64,000 bases of DNA from Bradyrhizobium sp. Tv2a-2 (GCF_000472425.1 NZ_AXAI01000003.1:402702-466701); one strand, 5' to 3'. Positions 38,992 through 48,326 are shown, counted from the stretch's first letter. The notes: generated from the letters alone by a model not told the origin. Translations and numbers: made by a program.

Positions 38992-40485
38992 ATGACCCCG
39001 ACTGCCGCCGCACGCGCTTCGCAAGCGATCCAAAGCCTGCGCGATCGCCTGAAAGATCCCTCGCTGTTGCGCGACCGCTGCTATATCGACGGCGCCTGGG
39101 TCGGCACGCCGGTGTTCGCGGTGAACAATCCGGCGACAGGTCGCGAGATCGCCAAAATACCGCAGCTCAGCGCCGACGATTGCACGCAGGCCGTGGAAGC
39201 GGCGCAGCGTGCGTTTCCAGCCTGGGCCAAGCTCACCGCCAAGCAGCGTTCCAATACCTTGCGCAAATGGTTCGAGCTGATCATCGCCAACCGCGACGAC
39301 CTCGCGTTGATCCTCACCTCCGAGCAGGGCAAGCCGCTGGCGGAGGCGCTGGGCGAGGTCGATATCGGCGCAGCCTATATCGAGTTCTTCGCCGAGGAGG
39401 CGCGCCGCGTCTATGGCGAGACCATTCCCTCGCAGCGCGCCGATGCGCGGCTACTTGCGATCAAGCAGCCGGTGGGCGTCTGCGGCGCCATCACGCCGTG
39501 GAATTTCCCGAACTCCATGATCACCCGCAAGGTGTCGCCCGCGATCGCCGCCGGCTGCACCGTGGTGCTCAAACCCGCCAACGAGACGCCGCTCTCGGCA
39601 CTCGCGCTTGCTGCGCTCGCCGAGAAGGCGGGCATCCCCAAGGGCGTTTTGAACATCATCACCGGCGATGCACCGCCGATCGGCAAGGTCTTGTGCGAAC
39701 ATCCCGCCGTGCGCTTCGTCGGCTTCACCGGCTCGACCGAGGTCGGCAAGATTTTGTATCGCCAGTCCGCCGTCGGCGTGAAGAAGCTCGGGCTCGAGCT
39801 CGGCGGCAATGCGCCCTTCGTGGTGTTCGACGATGCCGATATCGACGCGGCGGTCGAGGGCGCCATCGTCTCCAAATACCGCAACGCGGGGCAGACCTGC
39901 GTCTGTGCCAACCGCATCTATGCCCAGGACAAGATCTACGATGAGTTCGTCCAGAAGCTGACCAAGAAGGTCGGCGCCATGAAGATCGGCGACGGTACCG
40001 AGCAAGGCGTCACGCAGGGACCGCTGATCAACATGGAAGCGGTCGACAAGGTCGAGCGTCATATTGCCGACGCGGTGAAAGGCGGTGCGAAGATCGTCAT
40101 CGGCGGCAAGCGCTCGGCGCTCGGCGGCACCTTCTTCGAGCCGACGGTGCTTTCCCATGTGAGCCCTGACGCGCTGGTCGCGCACGAGGAAACCTTCGGC
40201 CCGCTCGCGCCGGTGATCCGCTTCAAGGACGAGGCCGACGTGATCGCGATGTGCAACAAGTCGCCGTTCGGGCTTGCCTCCTATTTCTACGCCCGCGATT
40301 TGGGGCGCGTCTGGCGGGTGGCCGAAGCGCTGGAAAGCGGCATGGTCGGCGTCAACACCGGCCTGATCACCACCGAGGTCGCGCCGTTCGGCGGCGTCAA
40401 GGAAAGCGGCCTCGGCCGCGAAGGCTCGCATCACGGCATCGAGGAATATCTCGAGATCAAGTATGTGATGATGGCGGGGGTGTAA
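38992..40485 (+). CDS. gabD: Succinate-semialdehyde dehydrogenase family (GabD-like)
   Basis: A 497-residue NAD(P)-dependent aldehyde dehydrogenase. It oxidises succinate semialdehyde to succinate, the last step of GABA breakdown. Motifs are GVCGAITPWNFPNSMITRKV near residue 160, the catalytic Glu in KLGLELGGNAPF, and the nucleophilic Cys in NAGQTCVCANR. The last is the GabD-type doublet where the second Cys can give redox control. The C-terminal PFGGVKESGLGREGSHHGIEEYLEIKY fits GabD. GGAGAGACGCC precedes the ATG at 38992. Confidence 0.9.
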   Translation: MTPTAAARASQAIQSLRDRLKDPSLLRDRCYIDGAWVGTPVFAVNNPATGREIAKIPQLSADDCTQAVEAAQRAFPAWAKLTAKQRSNTLRKWFELIIANRDDLALILTSEQGKPLAEALGEVDIGAAYIEFFAEEARRVYGETIPSQRADARLLAIKQPVGVCGAITPWNFPNSMITRKVSPAIAAGCTVVLKPANETPLSALALAALAEKAGIPKGVLNIITGDAPPIGKVLCEHPAVRFVGFTGSTEVGKILYRQSAVGVKKLGLELGGNAPFVVFDDADIDAAVEGAIVSKYRNAGQTCVCANRIYAQDKIYDEFVQKLTKKVGAMKIGDGTEQGVTQGPLINMEAVDKVERHIADAVKGGAKIVIGGKRSALGGTFFEPTVLSHVSPDALVAHEETFGPLAPVIRFKDEADVIAMCNKSPFGLASYFYARDLGRVWRVAEALESGMVGVNTGLITTEVAPFGGVKESGLGREGSHHGIEEYLEIKYVMMAGV

Positions 40486-40564
40486 TCCCGCCGTGCGATT
40501 GTAGCATCGCCGCGGCGAAGGCGTAGCTGATAGCCACAGGCCGCCGCGTCGGCGACGCTTTCCG

Positions 40565-40593
40565 TGCCCGGGCTTGAACCCGGGCATTCTTTT
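40565..40593 (+). terminator. Intrinsic terminator after gabD
   Basis: An 8-bp perfect stem (TGCCCGGG / CCCGGGCA) with a 6-base loop is followed by TTCTTTT. It lies 80 bases after the gabD stop and marks the end of that transcript. Confidence 0.65.
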
Positions 40594-40670
40594 GCAACAT
40601 TGTTGCATCCAGGAAAAACCTGCGACCTGATCGAAGCGATGCGCCTGCAGCGAGCATGTCAATTTTCAAG

Positions 40671-40757
40671 CACCTGCGCGACGCAATCGCAGGTGAGATT
40701 ATTGAGGTGTGGTTTAGACCTGCGCCCTTGCGAATAAACAAGTCGTGGTTGTATACT
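40671..40757 (+). promoter_or_regulatory. Candidate promoter and inverted repeat before the protease-nuclease gene
   Basis: TTGCGA at 40728-40733 and TATACT at 40752-40757 are 18 bases apart and resemble a sigma-70 promoter. An 8-bp inverted repeat (CACCTGCG / CGCAGGTG, 9-base spacer) at 40671-40695 lies just upstream. The 526-base gap before the gene is AT-richer than its surroundings. If this promoter is used, the leader would be about 250 bases long, which is unusual. Confidence 0.4.
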
Positions 40758-41011
40758 ACTTGAGTTAGTGATTTCGAAAACTGCTATTTCTGAGGGCTGC
40801 GATCAACCACCTTGTGTAAGTAGCCGCAATTGCGATTGCCGTCTGGTTACTGCGTACTACCAGAATCAGAGTCGCGGGCGGCCGGCTCCGGAACGAAAGT
40901 TCGCGGCGCCGACCGGTGCGACTTCGTTCAGGCGTTCAACCCGACAGAGAATCTGCTTGCCGCAAGGTTGTTGCGATGCCGCCGTCTGATTCGACATCGG
41001 AGCGAAATGTC

Positions 41012-43432
41012 ATGAATGCAAGATCGACGCGCAAATCGCCTCGACCTTCCAAGGGTGTGATGGCGCTGCAGACCCGACGCCCTGCCGGCAGCACGGGCAT
41101 CTTTCCACCACGACGGGACTACGCCTCGCTCTCGCTCAAGGACCTGCTCGACGCGCGTGAGGCGTATCACGTCTATCTTTCGCAGCTTGACAACGTGATC
41201 GCGACGGCCATCGGGCGCTACTGCATTCGGCAAGATGATTGGTACGCGGAGAATCCACCTGACCGGCCACGCCCGCCAAGTGTCGCGCGTGTCAAGGGTC
41301 CTCGGACGTTGGCAAACTCGGTCATTCGGCCATGGTCTTGGCCCGCCGTTCTGGTTTTTGTCAAACAATGGGAGCAGCCAGAACATCTCGGGGCCAATGC
41401 CGTGCCGAGCACCCTGTACCTCGCGGATGGTCGCGTGGTCCCGACCTGCGTCATCGCAGCGCCGCCAGACGAAGCTCTGCCTGAGCAGAGCGCTGGACCG
41501 TTCCACGCCAGCCATCTGCTGGGCGGCGGCTACTCATGTCTGCGGGAACATCAGGGGGAGCAGGCGCTCGGCACTTTCGCTTGTCTCGTGCGGAAGGGCG
41601 GCTCCTACTATGGTCTTACGAATCGTCACGTCGCCGGCGGCGATGGCGAGATCGTGAAGGCCTATATCCGCGGCAACTACGAACCTATCGGGAAGACTTC
41701 CAATATTGCCGTTGATCGCCAACCGATGTCGTCGGTGTTCCCGCTGTGGGGCGAGCAGAGCACGCTGCTCACTCTTGATGCGGGTCTGATCAAGATCAAC
41801 GACATAAACGAGTGGACCTCGCAGGCCTTCGGCATTGGCGAGATTGGCGACGTGTTCGATGCGACTGAGCATTCGGTCACCCTTGACATCATCGGCTGTC
41901 CGGTGCGCGCCTTTGGCGGCACAAGCGGCGTGATCGAAGGCGAGGTGCGGGCGCTGTTCTTCCGCTACGAGGTCCAGGGCGGGCGCGAATACGCGACCGA
42001 TCTGCTGATCGGTCCGCGGCGCAACGACGACCACGCCAGGATCAAGCACCCCAAGATCGAGCATCCTCTGACCCGTCCGGGGGACTCCGGAACGCTCTGG
42101 TTCTATGATCCGCCATTCAAACCGCGCCCCAATGACGCCAACGAAGACCTCGGCGTTGGCGAGGAGGCCGCCGAGGCAGGCGTGCGGGTTCGCCGGCTTC
42201 GCCCGATCGCAATGCAATGGGGTGGCCAGCGCGTGATGACGCAGGACGGCGTACGAAGCGCTTACGCCCTGGGATCGTTTCTCTCCAGCATCTGCCGCTC
42301 GCTCGATGTGGAGGTGGTCCGCAATTGGAGCCTCGGTCACGATGAGTATTGGGGTAAAATCGGTCACTTCTCCATCGGATGGAAAGCCTGCGACCGGCTC
42401 TCCGGCGATCTCGGTCGCCTCATGAAGGCGAATCAGGAGCGCATCGGCTTCCCCAATGAGACGATCGCGGACGGATCGGGATTTCGCGTTGGACGTGACG
42501 GATTCGTCCCGCTGGCGGATGTTCCAGACTATGTTTGGGTCCATGGCGCAGGCCGAGGCTCGGAAAACATCCAGCACTTTGCGGATATCGACATTGAGGA
42601 CATCGATGGCGGCCCGTCCATGCTGCAACGCTGCGTGGACGACCCGGCCAACATCTCCGCCAGCAAATGGAAGGCTTACTTCGATGGATTCGCCGCAAAA
42701 GACGTCGGGCCCGAGGAGGGCGCGCTGCCATTCCGGGTCTGGCAGATATGGGATGCGATGGTGGCTTACCTCAAGAAAGGTGACGTGCTTCGTTTCGTGG
42801 CCGGCGCGGGCGTCATGGCACACTATGTCGGCGACGCGTCTCAACCACTGCACTGTTCATACATGCATCACGGCATCCCTCCGATGAAGAGGGTGGGCGG
42901 CCGAAATTATCCGGTGCCGCGCGACAGTGACGAGTTCAAGGAGTTCAAGACGAGCCGCGAGGCGCAGATCCACGGCATTTACGAAGAGACCATGCTTGAG
43001 GTCGACACGGCGGGTGCTCTCGCTGCGATCGACGAGGAACTCAAAAAGCAGCGCGATGTGAAAGTGGATCGAAGCGGCCATGGTGCGGCGAAGGCCGTCA
43101 TCGCGCTAATGAGCGATGCGCAGACCCGCCTCGCACCCAAGACGATCATTGACGCGGACGACCCGTCGCTGGGCCCGAAAGCGAGAGCTACCGCTCTCTG
43201 GAATGACGACGATATCAGGAAGGCGACGATACGGTCCTTGGCAGATAGCGTGAGAGTGCTTGCCGCGCTCTGGACGTCGGCCTGGCAAGCCGGCGGAGGG
43301 TCCGGCGTCCCCAAAGCCAAGATAAGGACCTACGAAGAGGAGGAACTCGAGCCGGTCTATCGCCGCGATCAGAAGTTCGTGCCTAGCCTCAGCTTGGATG
43401 AGATGGCGGAGAGCGGTAAGTTCGAACCGTGA
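41012..43432 (+). CDS. Fusion of a trypsin-like protease and an S1/P1 nuclease/PLC-like zinc domain
   Basis: An 806-residue protein with no recognised single family. Residues about 150-380 look like a chymotrypsin-fold protease: His206 in GLTNRHVAGG, Asp256 in TLDAGLIKIND and Ser359 in RPGDSGTLWFYD. Residues about 440-780 match S1/P1 nucleases and zinc phospholipase C. Ligands W447 and H452 are in YWGKIGH, then D506, H522, H604-x3-D608 in AHYVGDASQPLHC, H614, and H654-x3-E658. The spacing W-x4-H and H-x3-D-x5-H equals P1. There is no signal peptide. GGAG lies 9 bases before the ATG at 41012; an ATG at 40976 is also possible. It is alone. The function is unknown. Confidence 0.85.
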   Translation: MNARSTRKSPRPSKGVMALQTRRPAGSTGIFPPRRDYASLSLKDLLDAREAYHVYLSQLDNVIATAIGRYCIRQDDWYAENPPDRPRPPSVARVKGPRTLANSVIRPWSWPAVLVFVKQWEQPEHLGANAVPSTLYLADGRVVPTCVIAAPPDEALPEQSAGPFHASHLLGGGYSCLREHQGEQALGTFACLVRKGGSYYGLTNRHVAGGDGEIVKAYIRGNYEPIGKTSNIAVDRQPMSSVFPLWGEQSTLLTLDAGLIKINDINEWTSQAFGIGEIGDVFDATEHSVTLDIIGCPVRAFGGTSGVIEGEVRALFFRYEVQGGREYATDLLIGPRRNDDHARIKHPKIEHPLTRPGDSGTLWFYDPPFKPRPNDANEDLGVGEEAAEAGVRVRRLRPIAMQWGGQRVMTQDGVRSAYALGSFLSSICRSLDVEVVRNWSLGHDEYWGKIGHFSIGWKACDRLSGDLGRLMKANQERIGFPNETIADGSGFRVGRDGFVPLADVPDYVWVHGAGRGSENIQHFADIDIEDIDGGPSMLQRCVDDPANISASKWKAYFDGFAAKDVGPEEGALPFRVWQIWDAMVAYLKKGDVLRFVAGAGVMAHYVGDASQPLHCSYMHHGIPPMKRVGGRNYPVPRDSDEFKEFKTSREAQIHGIYEETMLEVDTAGALAAIDEELKKQRDVKVDRSGHGAAKAVIALMSDAQTRLAPKTIIDADDPSLGPKARATALWNDDDIRKATIRSLADSVRVLAALWTSAWQAGGGSGVPKAKIRTYEEEELEPVYRRDQKFVPSLSLDEMAESGKFEP

Positions 43433-43538
43433 CCCGGCTCTGATCGAATCCGGCGCGGCTTGTCGGCGTAGGAGCGCGGAGTGCCGGGACCAGAGGCTCT
43501 TGAGCGAAGCGGGGGCAGCAACGGCTACAGCCCACGCT

Positions 43539-44435
43539 TCACGCCTCGCTTCTGCGAAACTGCTGCGCGAGCCAGTCGCTGAAGGCGCGCACGCGCGGCG
43601 AGAGCTGGCGGTTCTGCGCATACATCAGCGAGACTGGCGCGGATGGCGGCGGATTGTCGGTCAGCACAGCCACCAGGCTACCGCGTTTGAGATCCTCGGC
43701 AATGTGAAAATGCGGCATCTGTGCGAGCCCGAGACCAAGCCTCGTCGCCAGCAGATAGCTTTCCGGCCCCGTGGCCGAGAACGGGGCGGGAAGCAGCATG
43801 CTCTCGATCCTGCCATCGACGGTAAAGGTCAGCGGTTCGAGGTCGCCGCTGGTGAGCAGACGCAAGCCGACAATCTGATGGCCCACGCCGAGGCTCTGTA
43901 ACGATTTCGGGTGGCCGAAGCGCTTCAGATAGGTGGGAGCCGCGCAGGTGATGCGGGTCAGCACGGTGAGGCGGCGCGCCACCAATCCGCTGTCGGCGAG
44001 TTCGCCCCAGCGCAGCGCGCAGTCCACGCCTTCATGCACAAGGTCGACCCAGCGATCGCTCTCGCTCATCACGATCTCGATGTCGGGATATTGCTCGAGG
44101 AATGCCGGCAGGTTCGGCATCAGGAAATGGCGCGCCAGCGTGCCCTGCACCTCGATGCGCAACGTGCCCTTCGGCTTGGTGCCGGCGAACGCGCCCTCCG
44201 CGTCGTCCACGTCCTGGAGGATCGCGAGGCATCGCCGGTAATAGGCTTCGCCATCCAGCGTCGGCCGCACCACGCGCGTGGTGCGCTGGAGCAGCCGCAC
44301 GCCGAGCCTGCGTTCGAGCTGGTGGATCGCCTGCGTCGCCGTCGAGCGCGGCAATCCGATGTCGTGGGCGGCCTGCGTGAAGCTGCGACGCTCGACCACG
44401 CGTATGAACAGCCGCATCGCATCAAATCGGTCCAT
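43539..44435 (-). CDS. LysR family transcriptional regulator
   Basis: A 298-residue LTTR. The N-terminal winged HTH is MRLFIRVVERRSFTQAAHDIGLPRSTATQAIHQLERRLGVRLLQRTTR, followed by a type-2 periplasmic-binding-like effector domain. It belongs to the large CrgA/AaeR-like branch. It is divergent from the short-chain dehydrogenase gene, which it probably controls. A perfect inverted repeat sits 5 bases upstream of its ATG. The effector is unknown. Confidence 0.9.
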   Translation of the reverse strand: MDRFDAMRLFIRVVERRSFTQAAHDIGLPRSTATQAIHQLERRLGVRLLQRTTRVVRPTLDGEAYYRRCLAILQDVDDAEGAFAGTKPKGTLRIEVQGTLARHFLMPNLPAFLEQYPDIEIVMSESDRWVDLVHEGVDCALRWGELADSGLVARRLTVLTRITCAAPTYLKRFGHPKSLQSLGVGHQIVGLRLLTSGDLEPLTFTVDGRIESMLLPAPFSATGPESYLLATRLGLGLAQMPHFHIAEDLKRGSLVAVLTDNPPPSAPVSLMYAQNRQLSPRVRAFSDWLAQQFRRSEA

Positions 44436-44440
44436 GGTCT

Positions 44441-44463
44441 ATTGTTCGTCATAATAGAACAAT
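44441..44463. promoter_or_regulatory. Inverted repeat, candidate LysR operator
   Basis: ATTGTTC-N9-GAACAAT is a perfect 7-bp inverted repeat in the 125-base divergent space between the LysR gene (start 44435) and the SDR gene (start 44561). It contains the T-N11-A pattern of LysR sites. Its closeness to the regulator start suggests autorepression. Confidence 0.55.
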
Positions 44464-44560
44464 GATGTCAATTTATGCCTGATTATCTTTGATTGTGTAA
44501 AGCGCAAATTCCTCCGTGTCGGCCGCAGAGAGCGCGGCGTCAAAAATACGGAGAGGGAAA

Positions 44561-45301
44561 ATGTCAAAGGCAAACGGAAAAGTCGCAATCGTCACCGGCT
44601 CCTCGCGGGGCATCGGCGCCGCTATCGCCGAGCGGCTCGCAGCCGACGGCTTCACGGTCGTGATCAACTATGCGGGCGGCGAGGCCGAGGCCGAGGCGCT
44701 GGCCGGAAAGATCGAGCAGGCAGGCGGCCGCGCGGTCACCGCGCAGGCGGACGTCAGCGACGCTGCTGCCGTATCGCGGATGTTCGACATGGCGGATGCG
44801 GCGTTCGGCGGTGTCGACGTGCTGGTCAACAATGCCGGGATCATGCGGCTGCAGAGCCTCGCCGACAGCGATGACGCATTGTTCGATAGCCATATGGCGA
44901 TCAACCTCAAGGGCACCTTCAACACGCTGCGCGAGGCGTCGCGCCGGCTGCGCAATGGCGGGCGCATCATCAACCTGTCGTCGAGCCAGGCCTACCTGCT
45001 CCATCCGACCTACGGCGTCTACGCTGCCACCAAGGCCGCGGTCGAAGCCATGACGCATGTGCTCTCCAAGGAGCTGCGTGGCCGCAACATCACCGTTAAC
45101 GCAGTCGCTCCGGGACCGACGGCAACGAAACTGTTCCTTGAGGGCAAGCCGAAAGAGGTGATTGATCGCCTGGTGAAGCTCGCGCCGCTGGAGCGGCTCG
45201 GCGAGCCCTCCGATATCGCCGCGTCGGTCTCCTTCCTCGCCGGCCCCGACGGAAGCTGGATCAACGGCCAGGTGCTTCGCGCCAATGGCGGGATCATCTG
45301 A
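44561..45301 (+). CDS. Short-chain dehydrogenase/reductase
   Basis: A 246-residue classical SDR. The cofactor motif is VTGSSRGIGAAIAERL, followed by NNAG (VLVNNAGIMR), Ser in NLSSSQAY and the catalytic YAATK, all present. It reduces or oxidises an unidentified carbonyl/alcohol with NAD(P)H. The acidic residue expected after the second strand for NAD use is not present (INYAGG), so NADP is more likely. GGAGAGGGAAA precedes the ATG. It is probably controlled by the divergent LysR. Confidence 0.92.
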   Translation: MSKANGKVAIVTGSSRGIGAAIAERLAADGFTVVINYAGGEAEAEALAGKIEQAGGRAVTAQADVSDAAAVSRMFDMADAAFGGVDVLVNNAGIMRLQSLADSDDALFDSHMAINLKGTFNTLREASRRLRNGGRIINLSSSQAYLLHPTYGVYAATKAAVEAMTHVLSKELRGRNITVNAVAPGPTATKLFLEGKPKEVIDRLVKLAPLERLGEPSDIAASVSFLAGPDGSWINGQVLRANGGII

Positions 45302-45532
45302 TCCCGCCTCTCAACTCCGGACATCCCCCAATCCAAGACATTGGCGATGTCGAAGCAGATTCCCCATGAGCAAATTCGCGTGGCGCCGCCGTTTCCGTCG
45401 TAGCCAAGTTCTCCAGACTTGAAACCTCGGTGCAACACGTTGGCCATGATCCTGCGTTTGAGCGCCCTCAAGGCGGCTCGCAATGCGTGGGGCGGCAAGC
45501 AGGACAAGCGCCAACAAAACGAGGACAGCCCG

Positions 45533-46906
45533 ATGCGGCAAATGACGATCATCGGCTTCATGCAAGCTCAGAACTGCACCACCTTGCCAAGCTCCTGGCG
45601 TCATCCGCAATCGCGCACCGACTCGATGTCGGTGGGCTATTACCAGGAGATCGCTCGCATTCTGGAAGCGGGCAAGTTCCACATGGCCTTCTTCGACGAT
45701 CGGCTGGCGATGCCGGACCGCTACGGTAACGACCACGCGCATGCGGTCGAATATGGCATCCGCTGTGTGAAGATGGATCCCATCGTCGTGCTGACGGCGA
45801 TGGCCACGGTCACCGAGAATCTCGGGCTCGCCGCGACCGGCTCGACGACCTATTTCGAGCCGTTCGATTTGGCCCGCCGCTTCGCAACGCTCGACCTGAT
45901 GACAGGCGGCCGCGTCGGCTGGAACGTCGTGACATCGGTCAATGACGGCGAAGCCCTCAACATGGGCAAGGACGAGCACCTCGCGCACGATCTGCGCTAT
46001 GACCGCGCCGATGAATTCATGGAAGTTGTGCTTGGCCACTGGGATACCTGGGAAGACGGTGCGTTGATCGTCGACAAGGCGCGCGGCCACTTCGCCGATC
46101 CGGCCAAGGTCAGGCGGCTGGATCATCAGGGGAGGTTCTTCAGATCGCGCGGGCCTTTCACCGTGCCTCGCTCGCCGCAAGGCCATCCCGTCATCATCCA
46201 GGCCGGCGCCTCCGGCCGCGGCCAGCGTTTCGCCGGCCGATGGGCAGAAGTGATCTTCACGCCCTTCCCGACGCGCGCAATGGTCCGAGAGGGCTATACG
46301 GGCTATGACGCGGCGCGGCGCGAGGCTGCACAGGCCGGTCGCGATCCCGACCAGGTGTTGATCTGCAAGCTGACAACGCCCGTCTGCGCGGCGACCAAGT
46401 CGGAAGCGGAGGACAAGATGGCGCTGATCCAGAAGCTGTCGCTGGAAATCGATGCGCTGTCACTGCTCGCCGAAGGTCTCAACTTCGATTTCGGCGCGAA
46501 GCCGATCGACGAGCCGCTGACCACTGCAGAGCTTCAGAGCATGCAGGGCATGATTCCCATCCGCGACATGGTGGTGAAAGCGTCCGGCAAGGCCAATCCA
46601 TCCACGCGCGACTTTCTCACATATGGCGACCGCTCCAAGCCCTTTGACGCGATCGTCGGCGGACCAAAGGAGGTCGCCGACGAACTGGAAGAGCTGTTCG
46701 TCGGCCGGGCCTGTGACGGCTTCGTCATCGCCGCAACCCATGTGCCCGGCTCCTACGCCGATTTTGTCGAGTACGTGGTGCCGGAACTGCAGCGGCGCGG
46801 GCTCTTTCACCAGGACTATTCCGGGAAGACGTTGCGCGAAAATCTCGGACTGCAGCGCCCGGCGGCGGGCGCCTGGAAACCAGAGCCGCGCGTCGCAGCC
46901 GAATAG
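45533..46906 (+). CDS. LLM-class FMN-dependent monooxygenase (NtaA/SnaA/DszA type)
   Basis: A 457-residue luciferase-like monooxygenase of the nitrilotriacetate-monooxygenase group. It needs FMNH2 from a separate reductase, which is not seen here. Landmarks include AGKFHMAFFDDRLAMPD, TGGRVGWNVVTSVNDGEALNMG, and VIIQAGASGRGQRFAGRWAEVIFT. These enzymes cleave C-N or C-S bonds or oxidise xenobiotics. The start at 45533 follows GAGGACAGCCCG; an ATG at 45542 is possible. It is followed at 75 bases by pobA. Confidence 0.9.
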   Translation: MRQMTIIGFMQAQNCTTLPSSWRHPQSRTDSMSVGYYQEIARILEAGKFHMAFFDDRLAMPDRYGNDHAHAVEYGIRCVKMDPIVVLTAMATVTENLGLAATGSTTYFEPFDLARRFATLDLMTGGRVGWNVVTSVNDGEALNMGKDEHLAHDLRYDRADEFMEVVLGHWDTWEDGALIVDKARGHFADPAKVRRLDHQGRFFRSRGPFTVPRSPQGHPVIIQAGASGRGQRFAGRWAEVIFTPFPTRAMVREGYTGYDAARREAAQAGRDPDQVLICKLTTPVCAATKSEAEDKMALIQKLSLEIDALSLLAEGLNFDFGAKPIDEPLTTAELQSMQGMIPIRDMVVKASGKANPSTRDFLTYGDRSKPFDAIVGGPKEVADELEELFVGRACDGFVIAATHVPGSYADFVEYVVPELQRRGLFHQDYSGKTLRENLGLQRPAAGAWKPEPRVAAE

Positions 46907-46981
46907 GACTATGCAGGAACCGGGAACGCACATGCTCGGTTGGCGGCAAATGTTCGCTCAGGCTGCGGCCAAGGAGAAACG

Positions 46982-48160
46982 ATGTTGAGGACGCAGGTTG
47001 CAATCATTGGCGGTGGGCCGGCAGGCCTATTGCTCTCGCACATGCTGCATCTCGCAGGCATCGACAGCATCGTGCTCGAACGGCAGAGCAGGGACCATGT
47101 GCTGCAGCGAATCCGCGCGGGTGTGCTTGAAAGCGGCACCATCAAGCTGTTGCGGGACGTCGGGCTCGGCGAGCGCATGGATCGAGAGGGTCATGTTCAT
47201 GACGGAGCCTGGATCGCCTGGGAGGATCGGCCGCTATTTCTGATCGACACCAGGAAGTTTACCGGCAGACAGATGATGGCCTTTGGACAGACCGCCATAA
47301 CGGAGGAACTGTACCGGATCCGCACCCGCAATGGAGGACAGGTGATCGATGAGGCCAAGAACGTTGAGCTGCATGATATCGCCGGCGACAAGCCATATGT
47401 GACCTTCGCGCATAATGGTGTGGAGCAGCGCCTGGACTGCGGGATCATCGCGGGTTGCGATGGCTTCCACGGCGTCTCCCGGCGCAGCATTCCGGCCTCG
47501 GTGCAAAGAACCTTCGAGCGCACCTACGCGTTCGGTTGGCTCGGCGTCATGTCGGAAGCGGCGCCGCTCAACGAAATCATGTATGCACATCACAGCCGCG
47601 GATTCGCGCTGGCTTCACAGCGCAGTCCGACGCTGAGCCGGTACTACATTCAGTGCGATCTTGGTACTGATGTCGCCGAATGGCCCGACGAAAAATTCTG
47701 GAACGAGCTCAAGCGCCGCTTTCCGCAGGACGTCGCCGATCGGATCGTCGAGGGCCCCGTGATCGAAAAGTCGATCGCCCCGTTGCGCAGTTTTGTCTCG
47801 GAGCCGATGCGCCACGGACGGCTGTTCCTTGCGGGAGATGCCGCCCATATCGTCCCGCCGACCGGCGCCAAGGGCCTGAATCTCGCGGTATCCGACGTGT
47901 TCTTTTTGCATCGGGCGCTCGAGGCATGGTTCAAGCGAGGAGAGTCTCGATATCTCGATCTCTATTCGGACATGGCGTTGAGGCGCGTCTGGAGCGCGGA
48001 GCGCATCTCCTGGCACCTGACGCAGCTCTTGCACGTATTTCCCGATGAAGACCCATTCGGCCGCCGCATGCATCTCAACGAATTCGATTATCTGCGTTCG
48101 TCCAATGCCGCGCAGGCTGCGCTGGCCGAGCAGTATGTCGGGCTGCCCTTCGAGGACTGA
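46982..48160 (+). CDS. pobA: 4-hydroxybenzoate 3-monooxygenase PobA
   Basis: A 392-residue class A flavoprotein that turns 4-hydroxybenzoate into protocatechuate with NADPH and oxygen. GGGPAG binds FAD near residue 10, CDGFHGVSR is the DG motif, and GRLFLAGDAAHIVPPTGAKGLN is the GD motif. The two tyrosines important for substrate activation have counterparts in SRYYIQCD and AEQYVGLPF. Sequence agreement with Pseudomonas PobA runs through the C-terminus. AAGGAG precedes the ATG at 46982. No pobR-like AraC regulator is adjacent; the ring-cleavage genes are not in this window. Confidence 0.96.
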   Translation: MLRTQVAIIGGGPAGLLLSHMLHLAGIDSIVLERQSRDHVLQRIRAGVLESGTIKLLRDVGLGERMDREGHVHDGAWIAWEDRPLFLIDTRKFTGRQMMAFGQTAITEELYRIRTRNGGQVIDEAKNVELHDIAGDKPYVTFAHNGVEQRLDCGIIAGCDGFHGVSRRSIPASVQRTFERTYAFGWLGVMSEAAPLNEIMYAHHSRGFALASQRSPTLSRYYIQCDLGTDVAEWPDEKFWNELKRRFPQDVADRIVEGPVIEKSIAPLRSFVSEPMRHGRLFLAGDAAHIVPPTGAKGLNLAVSDVFFLHRALEAWFKRGESRYLDLYSDMALRRVWSAERISWHLTQLLHVFPDEDPFGRRMHLNEFDYLRSSNAAQAALAEQYVGLPFED

Positions 48161-48326
48161 CTCGGCCATGCATGAGCGCCGGGCGCGTCGACCGCACCGC
48201 CGGTTACCGATGTAACGCCAATTCCCGAACTGGACACTGCCAGGTAACACGAAGCGCCTAGCAGCGTGTTGGGGCGCGCGCGACGCCGGACCCGCCATTC
48301 AATACGATTCCGGGACATGTAAGGTC

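Noticed and set aside
38374..39033. 219-codon minus-strand frame near the small hypothetical gene
   Set aside because: It overlaps a better-supported plus-strand gene and has no ribosome site.
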